DNA of 64,000 nt from Hemerocallis citrina (lineage: Eukaryota > Streptophyta > Magnoliopsida > Asparagales > Asphodelaceae): assembly GCA_017893485.1 (NCBI GenBank), contig CM030366.1:74715227-74779226 (forward strand), written 5' to 3'. The notes under the pieces are model-generated. The model was not told the DNA's origin, did no database searches, and saw only the letters and a program-made list of their open reading frames with translations. This document shows positions 46,677 to 58,322 of the stretch, in pieces. How positions within the stretch are numbered: the first letter of the stretch is position 1; each line of letters starts with the position of its first letter. Position numbers and translations under genes: made by a program.

Positions 46677-49375
46677 TTTTTTTGATGCCTAAGGTTGATA
46701 ATCCCTAGGCCACCTGCCGCCTTGGAGGTACAAATTCTCTGCCAACAGCAGAGGTGGGTACCAGCTTTATAAAAGTTATTACCAGACCAGAAGAAATTCC
46801 TTCTGATTTGGTCAATCATCTTGATAACCCAAGCAGGGACGAAAAAGAAAGACATCATATACAATGGAATAGAAGAGAGAACGGAGTTGACCAGAACAAG
46901 GCTGCCTCCGTGAGAGAGGTGCTTGCCTGACCAAAGGTTAAGTCTCTATTCTTCTTTATCAATCATACACATCCAATCAGGTTTATGGAGCTTCCCCCAG
47001 CGCAATGGAATTCCAAGGTATTGGATGGGGAAATCGGCAGAAACGCAATTTAAAAAATTTGCAATTTCCACTTGCCGGTTGGGAGACCCTCCCAGTCAAA
47101 TGACTGAAGATTTTTGAAAGTTAATGGATAACCCGGAGGCGCTCTCAAAAATATAAAGTAGAAGCTTTAGATTGCGTAAAGTGCTCCTGCTCGGTTTGGC
47201 AAAGTTGATGGTGTCATCGGCGTATTGAAGGTTTAGCACTCCCTGGTAACTATGGGAACCCCCGAGGCCTTCAATGACACCCGCATCCCAAGCGTTGCGG
47301 AGCAACTTACTGAACACATCGGTAATAAGAAAAAATAAGAGAGAAGAAATAGGATCACCCTGGAGAAGGCCACACTTACACTTGAATTTGTGACCTTCTG
47401 CACCATTGATGATAATGGAAGAGGTACCAGCGAACAAGCTGGATTTAATCCAGGCGATCCATTTTGGACCAAAACCGCCGTGAAGTAGGATATCAAAAAG
47501 TAAATCCCAGCTAACACTGTCATAAGCTTTTTGAAAGTCTAGTTTTAGCAGAATACCCTCGGAATTGGATCTGTAGCATTCGGTAATAACTTCTTGGGCC
47601 GAAGCCACACTATCCAGGATAAAGCAATCTTTTATAAAGCCCGATTGAGCAGGGTCGATCAAGGGCGAAATAATTGTGCTCAGGCGGTTAGAAAGAACTT
47701 TCATAATGATTTTGAAGGTAGTGTTGATGAGACTGATCGGCCTAAAGTTGGCTACCGAGTTAGCACCCATAACCTTGGGAATGAGAACGATGTGAGCGTA
47801 ATTAATACGGTCAAAAGAGAATGACCCTTGGTGAAGGTCAGAGAACATTTTGAAGAGATCGTCTTTCAGACAATCCCAAAATCTTTGGAAGAAGAAGGCA
47901 GGGAAACCATCCGGACCTGGGGTAGAATTACCTTTTAAGGTGAAGACCGCGAGTTTAATCTCATCCAAAGAGAAAGGGGCTTCCAGACCGAAAAGGTCGT
48001 GAGACTGCTGGCCAAATAATTGGAACCAGTCCAGCTGAAAAACTTGATGTTTAGTAGATACTAATAGTTCTCTAAAGAACCATAGGAATGTGGCGTGGAT
48101 ATCAGAATCAGAAGAAAATTCATCACCATTCTCAACAATAGAGGTGATGCGGTTGCAACGCTGCCGATGCGACGCAAAGTTGTGGAAAAAGGCGGTGTTG
48201 CCATCACTCTCCTTAAGCCCGCGAAACTTCGCTAGCTGGGCCCATTTAATGTGATCGTTGTGGAGAATGGAAGCATACTCACTTTTACAAGCAATACGTT
48301 GTGAACAAAGGGATTCCGAAATAGGGCCTTGCTCCTCAAGTTTATCAATCGATTCAATGGAAGAGATGAAGACATTTTTCAGGAAGTTAGCATTAGCAAA
48401 CCTCTCTTTACTCCATATTTTACAGCCGTATTTAATAGCATGAAGCTTGAGGAGTAGGCGACCGAGACCGGAAGAACCCGTGATGGATGCAAGACACTCT
48501 ATGATGAGATTGACGAAGATTTGATTTTGCAACCAGAAATTTTCAAAACAAAATTTGAAGGGTCTGGCAAAATTGAAATTCGAATACAAGGCGATAGGCA
48601 CATGATCCGATCACAATTGGGCCAGGATTTGACAAAAGAATTGTGGAAAAAGTTGATCCACTCAGGAGAGATGTGAAAACGATCGAGCTTAGCCATAGTA
48701 GGCGATGACCTCATATTGGACCAGGTAAAAGCTCTACCATTGAGGGGTAATTCAGACAGATGCAGAGAACGGATACAAGCATTAAAACAGAAGGAATCAA
48801 CGGGGTGCGCCGCAATACCTGATCTCTCAAAGGCAAATCTGATGACATTAAAATCACCACAGAAGAAACAGAAGCCCTGAATGAAATTATGACAGGAATA
48901 AAATTTGTGCCAAAATTCATCGCGTCTATCCGATGTGGATGGTCCGTAAACCGATACCACCGTTAGAACACGTTTGAATTCGGCCCAGAGAAGACGAATA
49001 ATAAGAAAGAAAGATAATCTATGAGTTGAAATGAAGGAAAAACAGGATCCTTTAAACCCTAAGAGGATTCCTCCCCTCGAACCGACTGCGTGAAGGGAAA
49101 TCCAGTTGGAGATTAAAGAACCACCGATAGCTCTTAAGATGGCAGGAGAGGAGGAATCAAGCTTAGATTCTTGAATGGAGATCAAATCACAATGGGAGGA
49201 AGAAATCATTTGAAAAATGGCTTGTTGCTTGGTTAGACACCGAATACCCCAAATATTCCATGAGATGCTAATCATAAAGAAAATTTGTCTCACAAGCTCT
49301 ACAACGTTCGCGTCGACGGATCGACTCAAAATCCAACAAGTTAACCGAAGAGACTATGAAGCCCATATTCCATGA
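46677..49375 (-). mobile_element. L1-type LINE, truncated at both ends
   Basis: 2699 bp flanked by 17-bp target duplications, with a short A run (nine bases with the overlap) at the minus-strand 3' end. It holds the endonuclease and reverse transcriptase of ORF2 but no ORF1. The poly(A) follows directly after codons for GIINLRHQ, in the middle of the normal ORF2 C-terminal region. Confidence 0.92.
46684..49329 (-). pseudogene. LINE ORF2: AP endonuclease and reverse transcriptase, frameshifted
   Basis: Frame 1 (49329-about 48600) is an exonuclease/endonuclease/phosphatase domain (WNIWGIR, CDLISIQESKLD, CGDFNVIR, ATMAKLDRF-like SPTMAKLDRF). Frame 2 (about 48601-47096) is reverse transcriptase (GPDGFPAFFFQ, FRPISLINTTFKI, LLKLDFQKAYDSV, GLLQGDPISSLLF, LQYADD). 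A single shift at about 48600-48606 separates them, and a stop follows at 47096. The thumb region continues to 46684 (VPAWVIKMIDQIRRNFFW). The Cys/His-rich C-terminus is missing. Confidence 0.9.
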
Positions 49376-49392
49376 GATGGTTGATATAACTT
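49376..49392. repeat. Right LINE target-site duplication, 17 bp
   Basis: An exact copy of 46660-46676 at the 5' side of the truncated LINE. Confidence 0.92.
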
Positions 49393-49526
49393 GAAGTTGA
49401 AAAAGTTACATTTCGATTTCTTATTTAAGTGATTCGGTTGTCTAGAAGTTGTACAAGTCTCAACGCTTAATTATAATATAACTAGGTTACTTCATTCAAA
49501 TGCATGTGCCCTAGCTACCCTACCCA

Positions 49527-49571
<45 letters not shown>

Positions 49572-50339
49572 TTAAACTTGTATTCTCTTTATTAAATTCA
49601 AATTCAAATTCCTTTAATTTTGAACGGACAGCAATAAATTCATTTAGCAAAATATTACATTTTTATTTTGAGGATAAGGGCAATCAAACTAACTTGCTTA
49701 GAAAGACATCTCAAAACTCATATCTCGACCATCAAATTAAAAGTCGTTAGATATGATTTAATCTTTAAAAATAAATGTATGCAAAATTTTAAATAAATTT
49801 GATGAGATTTAACAATTTATCATGCAACAAAAAAATTGGCACTTTGTAAATAAAAATCACTCCATTTTTAAGTCGAATGATGAGTGGTAAAACTCATCGA
49901 ATTCATTTCAAATTATGCAATATCTAGTTTCTGTAATATATATGACATCTATTGGTGTAGTTTTTTGTTTTGGATTGTCAAAATTAATATAGATTTTGAG
50001 ATGTCTCCCTAAGACTCTAGTTTGTTAGAGTGCCCGACACACTTGCCCCCTTATTCTCTTCTAATTTTTATTTCAATTTCACAACATTTTTTTTAACTTT
50101 TAGAAATTGTTTCGGTTTTTAATATTCCTGTGGACCATTTTTTGTCCTTCCAAAGTATAGTGGGGATGGGTAGAAATACTTCAATTTATTTAGCACGTGC
50201 AATGTACTTTATATAGATTTCCTTATTAAATTTGGTAACATACTTTTTTGAAATTTCTTAACAATATACTCTTCTTTTTTTTTTTTGAAAATTTGGAATC
50301 TGTACTCGTGGAATGTCTAAACCTTGCTTTGTTACCATA
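49393..50339. other. AT-rich spacer with (ATT)n microsatellite and a dispersed repeat
   Basis: An ATT trinucleotide run lies at 49528-49572. The dispersed repeat 49957-50294 is listed separately. No gene was seen. Confidence 0.5.
49957..50294. repeat. Dispersed repeat, copy 1 (copy 2 at 57985-58322)
   Basis: About 338 bp beginning TAGTTTTTTGTTTTGGATTG and ending near GAAAATTT, roughly 93% identical by eye to the second copy. It contains AGCACGTGCAATG, a Helitron-like hairpin arm. Class not settled. Confidence 0.8.
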
Positions 50340-53335
50340 GTAGAATTTTCATAACGAGCGATTGAATCCTATAATGAGGAGTGCGATAAAGGCTTGCCCT
50401 CGGACCTATGTAGTATGATATGCATAGAATCCGAACAAGTATGCAATAGTATCATCATAAGTAGAAAATGTCTGCATTAGGCATTAAGTTCATAGCATAA
50501 ACTGACACGACTAGGATAACCACTTTTCCTTTTCGCATTCAAGTTTGTGTTTGCTAAATTAAAGAATTGTTGTATTATAGCATTGCGTCAGTTATATACA
50601 ACTGACGTGCACACAGTTTCTCAGTTGCAGGATTGGACTTGGTATGGGCTTGAAGTCACTATGATGAGTTGTCACAAGATTGAAGAATTTTCCTTATTGT
50701 AGATTGTATTGTATTCATTTTCTGCTGTGCTGTTGTAAAGAACATATTGTAAATAAAATGATTTAAATTCCTTATAAATTTGTATAAATTTGAAGTAAAA
50801 GATCATGTTTTGCTACGAATTACCTGTATTTGGAATTCGGGGCATTGTAGAGTGGTATCAGATTCGACTTTAATAAGTAATACAAAATTATAAGGACAAC
50901 ACATTTGGGTGGACATTAGAAGTGTGAGTTCAGTTTATAGAGATTTAAATGTAAGTTAGTTTACATTTGCGTTGCTCTATACACTGATATCTTCTCCTCC
51001 CTTTCCCTATAAGATGGCTGATAACCAAAACCCGGTGGATGAAGTGGAAGAGAAACTATTCAATGAGGACCCTGAAGAAGAAGAAGAAGAACTCGAAGAA
51101 GAAGAGGACCCAGCAGAGGAGGAGGAGAATTGCCAGAATCATGGGAAATCACTCCACCTACACCTGATTCCCAAGATGAATCTTCGGACGAAGAGCCGCT
51201 TTGAGACAAAAAGGACCATATCATCTCTTCCCTCCATAAGAAGATGGGAATCCACCAGTGGAGAGTAAACCACAGGGAGGCGCATCATGCGGAGGATAAC
51301 CAGAACATTGCAGCTCTAAGTCAGCGAGTATGGGAACTAGAGAAGTGTCGACACAGGAATGCTCTGCATTTTACCTAGCTAGAAAACAAAGCTCGTTGGG
51401 GGAAGCAAGAATGCCGTCAAAGATGCGAGAAGTTGCAGAAGAAAACTGATATCTACGGGGTGAGTTCAGAGAAGCCAAGAGGAACTACAGAGTCTAGACT
51501 GTTTTATGTTTGTAGGAAAATTTGGAGTTTTCTGGTGTTTTATGTATGGATGTATGGACCAATTTTATTTCTGAATGTATAAAATTTATTTTTAGAAAAT
51601 AAATAAATTGAGTTGGAAGAAAGTTCTATGGTATTCTTGATGATTGATGAAATTTTATGAACCAGAAATGGCCAGAAGAATGACAAGAAATGGCGAAGGA
51701 TCAAGCGGAGAAGGCAGCCGACTTGACTTGGAAACAGAACTGGCCCGTGTGTACCAAACACTCAACCCTTCTGCCGCAGGTGTGAATCGAAACACAAGGG
51801 CAGGGCAGGCAGTGCAAGTACCAGAGGCTATCAAGTTGGTGGAATCTTTCAAGAGGATGAAACCACCCATTTTTGAAGGCAAGGCGGATCCTGATGCAGC
51901 TGATGATTGGATCCGATAGATTGAAACGGTGTTTGAGGTATTGGAGACTCCTGAGACTAGTAAGGTGAAGCTAGCCACTATCCAGTTAGAGAATGACGCC
52001 AGAGTCTAGTGGCAGTCTAGCGGACCCTGGGAGATGAACCTATTACTTGTGAAGATTTCTTGGAGGAGTTCCGAAACCATTACTTCCCAATGGATGTGCA
52101 AGAAAAGAAGGAAATGGAATTCCTAAGACTGCAATAGGGAAGCTTGTCAGTCAGAGAGTATGAGACGAAGTTCACTCAGCTCTCAAGATATGCGCTTGAG
52201 TTAGTGATCGACGAGGCCAAGAAGGCGAGGAAATTCGAGCAGGGTCTGAGGCCAGGACTGAGGTCTCGTATGATACCCCTTGGGATCTAAAAATTTGATA
52301 AGCTTGTACAGAGGGCTACAACCACAGAATCTAATATGGAACAGTACAAATTCGTGCAGAACAAGAAGAACAGCTGGAATGCTGGCAAGAGGCCTGCAAC
52401 ATCACACAACTTCAAGGGACAACCCCCAGCGCAGAAGTTCAAGCCTACTGGGGCAAACGCTGTTGCTGTAGCTGGACGGCCAGACACTTTCTATAAATGT
52501 GGAAAGACGTGCCATATTGCAACTAGATGTCCTAAACCGCAGAGGGTCAAGTCTTGCTACAACTGTGGCAAGGAAGGGCATATTCGGCCGCTCTGCCCGC
52601 AAACTGAACCCAAGGAATGCAGCAGGGACCCATCAGGGAAGAATGGGAAACCGTACTGACAAAGGCGAGTGTTCGCTCTGACAGAAGAGGACGCTGAGGA
52701 TGCCGACAATGTCATCACCGGCATGGGAGCATCTAAATAGAGTTTATGCTGTTATTTCAAGTCTTATATTAGAAGGATGTTATGTACTGAAGGATATAAT
52801 TTATTATGTAACAGGAGAACTTCTAGTAAATAGAATAAAAGCTACTATTTTGTTTGATACTGGATTGTCACACACTTTTGTGTGTCCTAAATTTGCAAAA
52901 TAGTTAGGGTTTGAGCCCAAAATTTTTCCCGGCAAGGTTCTGGCAGTAGCTACCCCTTCAGGAGAAATATTGACTACTGATCGGTACTATGCTGGTTGTG
53001 ACCTCGAGATCGAAGTAATTTTTTTTGGATTCGTTCTCATAGAGTTGGGAGTCTTGGGAGGCGATATAATCATTGGCATAGACTGGATGTCAATCTATAA
53101 TGCTAGTTTCGAATGCAAGAGTAAGGAAGTTATGGTGAAGGCACTAGGAGAACCAGCAGTAACATTTCAGGGGAAGAGAAAGTGTAAGAAGTTGGTGGCA
53201 GCTTTGACCAAGAAGAAGATCCTTGAGGAAGTCAAGAAGATTCTTGTTGTCTGGAACTTTCCGACAGTATTCTTGGATGATCTACCTGGACTACCACCTC
53301 ATCTTGTAGTCCGGAATTCAGCAAGATCCCATGTT
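50340..53335 (+). pseudogene. Ty3/gypsy relic: LTR part, primer site, gag, zinc knuckles, protease
   Basis: A presumed LTR end near 50850 is followed by a primer-like TGGTATCAGA (50852). Then come an acidic leader (ATG at 51014), the gag core (51644 on: MKPPIFEGKADPDAADDWI, FEVLETPETSKVKLA), two CCHC knuckles (CYNCGKEGHIRPLC and a partly degraded one, CGKTCHIATRC) and the aspartic protease (ILFDTGLSHTF, GIDWM). The start of the reverse transcriptase linker (VFLDDLPGLPP) follows. Several in-frame stops and shifts are present. The frame breaks off at about 53335, just after EFSKIP in the shifted frame, and resumes at 56470. Confidence 0.8.
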
Positions 53336-54395
53336 TGGTATGCTCATTTTTAAATTATAATTCCCAGGAAACTAAGATTCCTAGAATTTTTTTTTGCCAC
53401 AATTTGGACAAAAATTTTCCCCGGGGGGGGGGGGATCTTAGATTCCCAAGTGCTTGGTAATATTACTTCTTTAAAATTACAATTTTGCCCCCAAAAAAAT
53501 TCTCTCCCTGTCTCTTTATATTTCTTCTCCTCTTTCTCCCTCATAAACACGTCCCTCTTTCTCCCTTAAAAATTCGAGCACCCAAGTGGCCGCCGTCGAT
53601 CAACTTGTCACCGCCGTCGATCAACTTGTCGCATTGCTCCATACGTCGCGCCGTCGCACCGTCAATCTACTATCTAAATATGACGATAACAGTCATTGTA
53701 TCATGAAAAAGAAGGAGAAAAGGCAAAGGAAGGAAATGAAAACCAGAAATGTGTTACCTGGGTCCAGAGAACCAAGGAAGGAAACGAAAAAAACTCCAAA
53801 GGAAGGAAAATGATAACAGTACCTAACATGATGAAAGAAGTAAAAAACAAGCAGGATGCAAAAAATCTCAAATATCTTTTGACAAATTAACCCATAACTC
53901 TAGTAACTAACAACCCAAATCTCAAGTGATGATGAGATATGACATAATGGGATGCATTTGCTTAGTTTTTCTACAGAAATGCATAACTAATACAGTGATC
54001 ATTACATTGTTGGTTCAATCTAACCATCACTGATTCGATGGTCCACTTAATCAATTACCCTGCCAATTTGTGTTATTATATGGACCCCGTGCATTGTGCT
54101 TGTGCCCCACTAATGACCTGTATGTTTATTATGAACGCAGAGAACAAGCCAGAAAGCAAACAGAACATTGTTACTGCCTTTCTTTTCTGGATTGCATTCA
54201 ATACATTCAATGTTATTTGAGAATGAGAGGGATATTTTGAACAATAAGATTAACATTCCCAGGAAATATGTTGCTCAACCACACATAGAAAATTAAGTAT
54301 CCAACTAACATTTCCAGAGATATTTAGGACCTACCAAACATGTTTTATGATTCCTGGGAACCAAAAAAAAATCCTTGTACCAAACGCCCCCTAAC
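53336..54395. mobile_element. Possible hAT-type non-autonomous element in the gypsy relic
   Basis: The right end on the complement reads GGGGGCGTTTGGTAC followed by a TTCCCAGGAATC block. The left side carries TGTTTGGTATGC and ATTCCCAGGAAAC. These mirrored blocks suggest an element of about 1 kb. Inside are a C/G run (53420-53434), a 19-bp tandem duplication with CCGTCGATCAACTTGTC (53593 and 53614) and no transposase. The left terminus is unclear and no target duplication was found. Confidence 0.4.
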
Positions 54396-54849
54396 ATTCT
54401 TGTTTGTTATTGATTCAAATTAGACTACAATTTATAGAATTAGCATGAATACCCTACCAATTATTATAAGGTTGGAGAAAATACCTATACCCCTAATCCA
54501 CTTGCAAATCTACATGTCATTCTAACATAAATTCTCAATTTAGCAAATTTCTATGCATTCTCAATGTCACATATACAATTTAATCATGGTGTATCAAAAT
54601 CTAATATGAATCAACATTCATGAATTAACATACATGAGAAAACACACATGATATTAACACACAAAAAATCTTATGCACATTTATTTTAGAAGCATGACAA
54701 ATCAATTTATATGTTGTATCTTCATCTATTCATCTAGTTTATTTAATCTAGCATACATCCATACTCAATTTAATTCACTAATCACATTCTAGATTACACA
54801 AAGCAGTTATCTAACGATTTCATGCATAAAAAATAACTAAATTAAAAAT
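54396..54849. other. AT-rich sequence, borders unclear
   Basis: No frame recognised. It may be the R/U5 side of the LTR-like sequence to its right. Confidence 0.3.
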
Positions 54850-55512
54850 TAAAGAGACACCCACCTCAAAAGTAGAATTTTCTAGTGGTAGAACCTCTCA
54901 AAAAATGCTCCAAACTCCCAAGAAAAACTGGCCTCCTCCTCTAGCAAAACTGCAAGCCCTTAACTCTCTTTCTCTCTCCCTCTCTCTTTTTTTTGATTTT
55001 CATTTTTCTCAAGACAAGAGGTGATCTATTTATAGGACAAATTAAGGAATAGTTACAATAACTTTCCACTCCCTAAAAGAGCTCACCACTTCTCCATACT
55101 CACCCACTCTCCCTCATCTACATGTTGGCCGACCAATGAGGGGGTGTGCTTAAAGCACGTGCACGTGTATTCAATGTGTGTGCACACTCCTTCACACAAA
55201 TTTTATTATTAGTTTTTATTAAGTTAGATGTGTGTGTTACACATGGCAAGGTGCACCAATTTAACTAAATTTTAAATGTACATTAAGTTCACACAAAAAT
55301 AATCATGGGCTTTAATTTGTAATAGTTTTAGTGGGCTACAAAAAGGAATTTAGGCCTAATTGATTTTAATTAAAATAAACCACACAATTGTGACTAGAAA
55401 AATGAGAGGAAAAATTTTCATGACTCAAGAAAATTTTAGGAACCAACATGTGCACAAAATTTTACGTGCAAAAGAAAAATAATAAAAACAATTTTCCTCT
55501 CGGGTTGTTACA
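54850..55512 (-). repeat. LTR-like sequence
   Basis: On the minus strand it begins TGTAACAACCCGAGAGG at 55512, a common start for plant LTRs, and has a TATA box (CCTATAAATAGATC, about 55022-55035). No partner copy, primer site or target duplication was found, so it may be a solo or truncated LTR; the left border is not known. Confidence 0.5.
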
Positions 55513-55697
55513 GTATTTCCTTAAGCTTGCACCATTGTTTGAATGTATGAAGATGAGGACCACTCAAATCTATAAAATACTCACAATCTCTTATTGTACT
55601 CATATATGGTTCGGCTAACTTCAATGCATCTTACACACAAGTTGCGATAATGACATGCACATCTAACATGAAAAATTTCAGGCTCTATAGACTGACA
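55513..55697. other. Short unassigned segment between two LTR-like sequences
   Basis: No recognised domain. It could be an internal remnant of either flanking element. Confidence 0.3.
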
Positions 55698-56409
55698 TGT
55701 TGCAGAATCTACCACAACTCGTAGTGCTAATAGCAAAACTTACACACCACAAGTAATAGAAACTTCCTAAGAATTAGATGAACAAAGAACACCACCACAA
55801 TATATGCAAGATCTCATAAGAAGAATAATATGCAGAGATAACCAATACTTCTTATTCCCCAAGAAATACAAAGATTACAAAGAGATTACAACTCTCGATC
55901 TCTCTTTCTCTCTCATACCTTGGAAACACTCGACTCAATTTCCTTTTGAAGTTGAACAATGATAATGGCTCACCAATTCTCTCTTATCACTGATAAATTG
56001 GATACAAACCCTAGAGTCTATAGCCACTTATATAGCTCTTAAGTAAACCCTAAAAGATAAACACAAATACAGCTTATTGGGACTTAAACTCGTTAGCCCA
56101 AATAACACGCAGCGCCGATGTCGGTCGACCGTACTTTGGGCTGGTCGACCGCAACGTATCAAGCCAACACCTCGAAGAATGACCGGTAGACTGCACGGTT
56201 GACCGTCCCCTTCTCTGTTGAACCATGTACACTCGAAGAACTTCGTTCAGCCAGGACCGGTCGATCGCACTCCCGATTGGTCGACCGCAACCCCTCCAGC
56301 TTCATTCTTCTACTTGATGTTATCTTTCCTTGTTTTCTTCGTCTTCTCCTCTTCTTCTTCAACTTCAAGTACTCTGAGCCTACGTATATTTGAGGCCATA
56401 ATCCTAACA
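55698..56409 (-). repeat. Copia-type LTR with GGTCGACCG repeats
   Basis: On the minus strand it begins TGTTAGGATTATGG at 56409, just after a purine tract (AAGTGGGAGAC, 56410-56420), so it is a 3' LTR. A TATA box (GCTATATAAGTGG) lies near 56024-56037. The far end at 55698 is a guess from TGTTGC/GCAACA. Within 56120-56300 the motif GGTCGACCG or a close variant occurs about six times. Confidence 0.6.
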
Positions 56410-56469
56410 GTCTCCCACTTAGACCAAATACACAATACTTCAAAGTTATTATAATCTTTACCTCGCATT

Positions 56470-56670
56470 ATCTCTACACCGATATCCAAGGCACCTTACA
56501 GAATGGCGCCAATAGAACATGAAGAGGTAAAGAAGCAGATTGAAGAGTTTTGCACAACAGTTTCATCAGACCGAGTGCGTCGCCTTGGAGAGTGCCAGTT
56601 TTATTGGTGAAGAAGAAGGATGGATAGATGAACAATGAAGATTGGAGATTGAAGATTATTGCAGTGTTGT
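56470..56670 (+). pseudogene. Continuation of the Ty3/gypsy relic: start of reverse transcriptase
   Basis: The codons read TPISKAPYRMAPIEHEEVKK, then GECQFYW and KKKDG after a shift. This is exactly the region expected after the protease-RT linker that breaks off at 53335. The remaining polymerase is absent. So one gypsy element was split by about 3.1 kb of later insertions. Confidence 0.8.
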
Positions 56671-56999
56671 AGTAGAATATTACTAGGGAATTTAAGGCGA
56701 TGAGATTCTGGATTTAGGTTATATTGAGGTGCACGATAGTAGTCCAATGTCATCTCTTCAATCTAATCCTAGGCTATCTAAAACTCTTGATCATCCCCTT
56801 ACCATATAATTTTTAATTTTGTAATTTTGTATGTATTATTACATGTTTACCTTTGTAATTCGTTCCAGACTTCAACAATTGAGAAAAAATAATACATTAT
56901 TTTTTAATATGCTCATTCTACATCAGAATTTTCTACAATATTAAATTTTTTATATGTATTTTATATGTTAAGCTAAAGGGAGAAAAAAAGTAATTAAAA
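56671..56999. other. Unassigned AT-rich segment
   Basis: No frame or repeat border recognised. Possibly degraded gypsy sequence. Confidence 0.3.
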
Positions 57000-57206
57000 A
57001 CAAAGAAAGAACCGGGCTAGCTCGAACAAGCCCGGAATCGAGGAACCCAAGCTGGCAGTCCTGGTCCAGGCAAGAGTTTTCCCACTTGGGGATCGGCCCG
57101 GCTCAGACTAGTACCAAGGGCAACCCGGCCCAAGATCTCCCGCTGCAGGATTTGGCCTGGAGGGTTTCGGCCGAGACCGGCCCACCCGGACCGTTTGCCA
57201 CCCCTA
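57000..57206. mobile_element. Right end of a hAT element related to 13719-17588
   Basis: A GC-rich segment with GGCCCGGC and CAACCCGGCCC motifs ends GACCGTTTGCCACCCCTA, with the same terminal GCCACCCCTA as the complete hAT element. No left end is seen nearby, so it is a fragment. Confidence 0.65.
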
Positions 57207-57242
57207 TCCTACAATGCCAATCACAAAAGCACTCGATACGAA

Positions 57243-57473
57243 CAGGGCCGGCCCTGATATGAAGGCAGGGAAGGCGGCCGCCTAGGGCCCCCGCGGAATT
57301 CGCCATTTTTGGGGCCCCCGATTTCAAACTTCCCTTGTAAATATAGGCACGCGTTTCACGCGTAATTTTTTTTTATTTATTTATTTTTTTTTTAATATGG
57401 GGCGGGGGGGGGGGGGGGGGGGGGGCATTTCGAAAGTTCGCCTAGGGCCCCCCCGAACTCAGGGCCGGCCCTA
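57243..57473. mobile_element. Small hAT MITE, 231 bp, with poly(G) tract
   Basis: The ends are CAGGGCCGGCCCTGA and, on the complement, TAGGGCCGGCCCTGA. GATACGAA flanks both sides (57235-57242 and 57474-57481), an exact 8-bp duplication. Inside is an uninterrupted run of 22 G (57404-57425). No frame. Confidence 0.92.
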
Positions 57474-57481
57474 GATACGAA

Positions 57482-57984
57482 ACAATAAACATCTCAAATG
57501 ATTTAACCATCAATAGTAGCACTAAATACCAAAATTTGGCATCATATTTTTTTAAAGAAAATAGATGAAAAAAATGCAAGTGATGCATTTGGATCCCTTA
57601 TTTCCTAAAATTAAAGCTCTGTTGACTCCTGGATGAAACCCTATTTTTCAAGGAAAATGATTGGAACTCGAATGATTAATCATGGTTCTTCAAAGATAAT
57701 GAAAGGAAAACATTCGACATGAGATCTGGAATTGCCATGTCGTTGAAGCCGTTGCTTTTTCGATGAGGAGATTAGTAGTGCAAGCGGCTGCAGCGACGGC
57801 TAGTCGTCACCGGTGAGTTTGGGAAGGTGGGGTTCAGGAATGTAGGATTTTGGTGCAGCTGCTGTTCTGATTAGGAGGAGGAAAAGTGCAAGCGACGACA
57901 GAGGCAATGTTCGCTTTTCCGATGAGGAGGAGGATAAGAAGCGCAAGCAGTGCGTCGGCGTGTTTGGGGAGGTAGGGTTTGGGA
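57482..57984. other. Unassigned sequence
   Basis: Moderately GC-rich, with short internal echoes such as GATGAGGAGATTAGTAGTGCAAG and GATGAGGAGGAGGATAAGAA. No recognised gene. Confidence 0.3.
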
Positions 57985-58322
57985 ATTTTTAGTTTTTTGT
58001 TTTGGATTGTCAAAATTAATATAGATTTTGAGATGTCTTCCTAAGACCCTAGTTAGTTAGAGTGCCCGACACACTAGCCCCCTTATTCTCTTTTAATTTT
58101 TATTTCAATTTCACAACATTTTTTTTAACTTTTAGAAATTTTTTTGGTTTTTAACATTCCTGTAGACCTTTTTTTGTCCTTCCAAAGTATAGTGAGGATG
58201 GGTAGAAATACTTCAACTTATTTAGCACGTGCAATGCACTTTATATAGATTTCCTTTTTAAATTTGGTAACATACTTTTTTGAAATTTCTTAACAATGTA
58301 CTCTTCTATTTTTTTGAAAATT
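57985..58322. repeat. Dispersed repeat, copy 2
   Basis: Matches 49957-50294. It contains AGCACGTGCAATGCACT, a better preserved hairpin than in copy 1. Confidence 0.8.

Noticed and set aside
46649..46864. Separate small protein on the minus strand
   Set aside because: It is the C-terminal continuation of LINE ORF2 (VPAWVIKMIDQIRRNFFW), not an independent gene.
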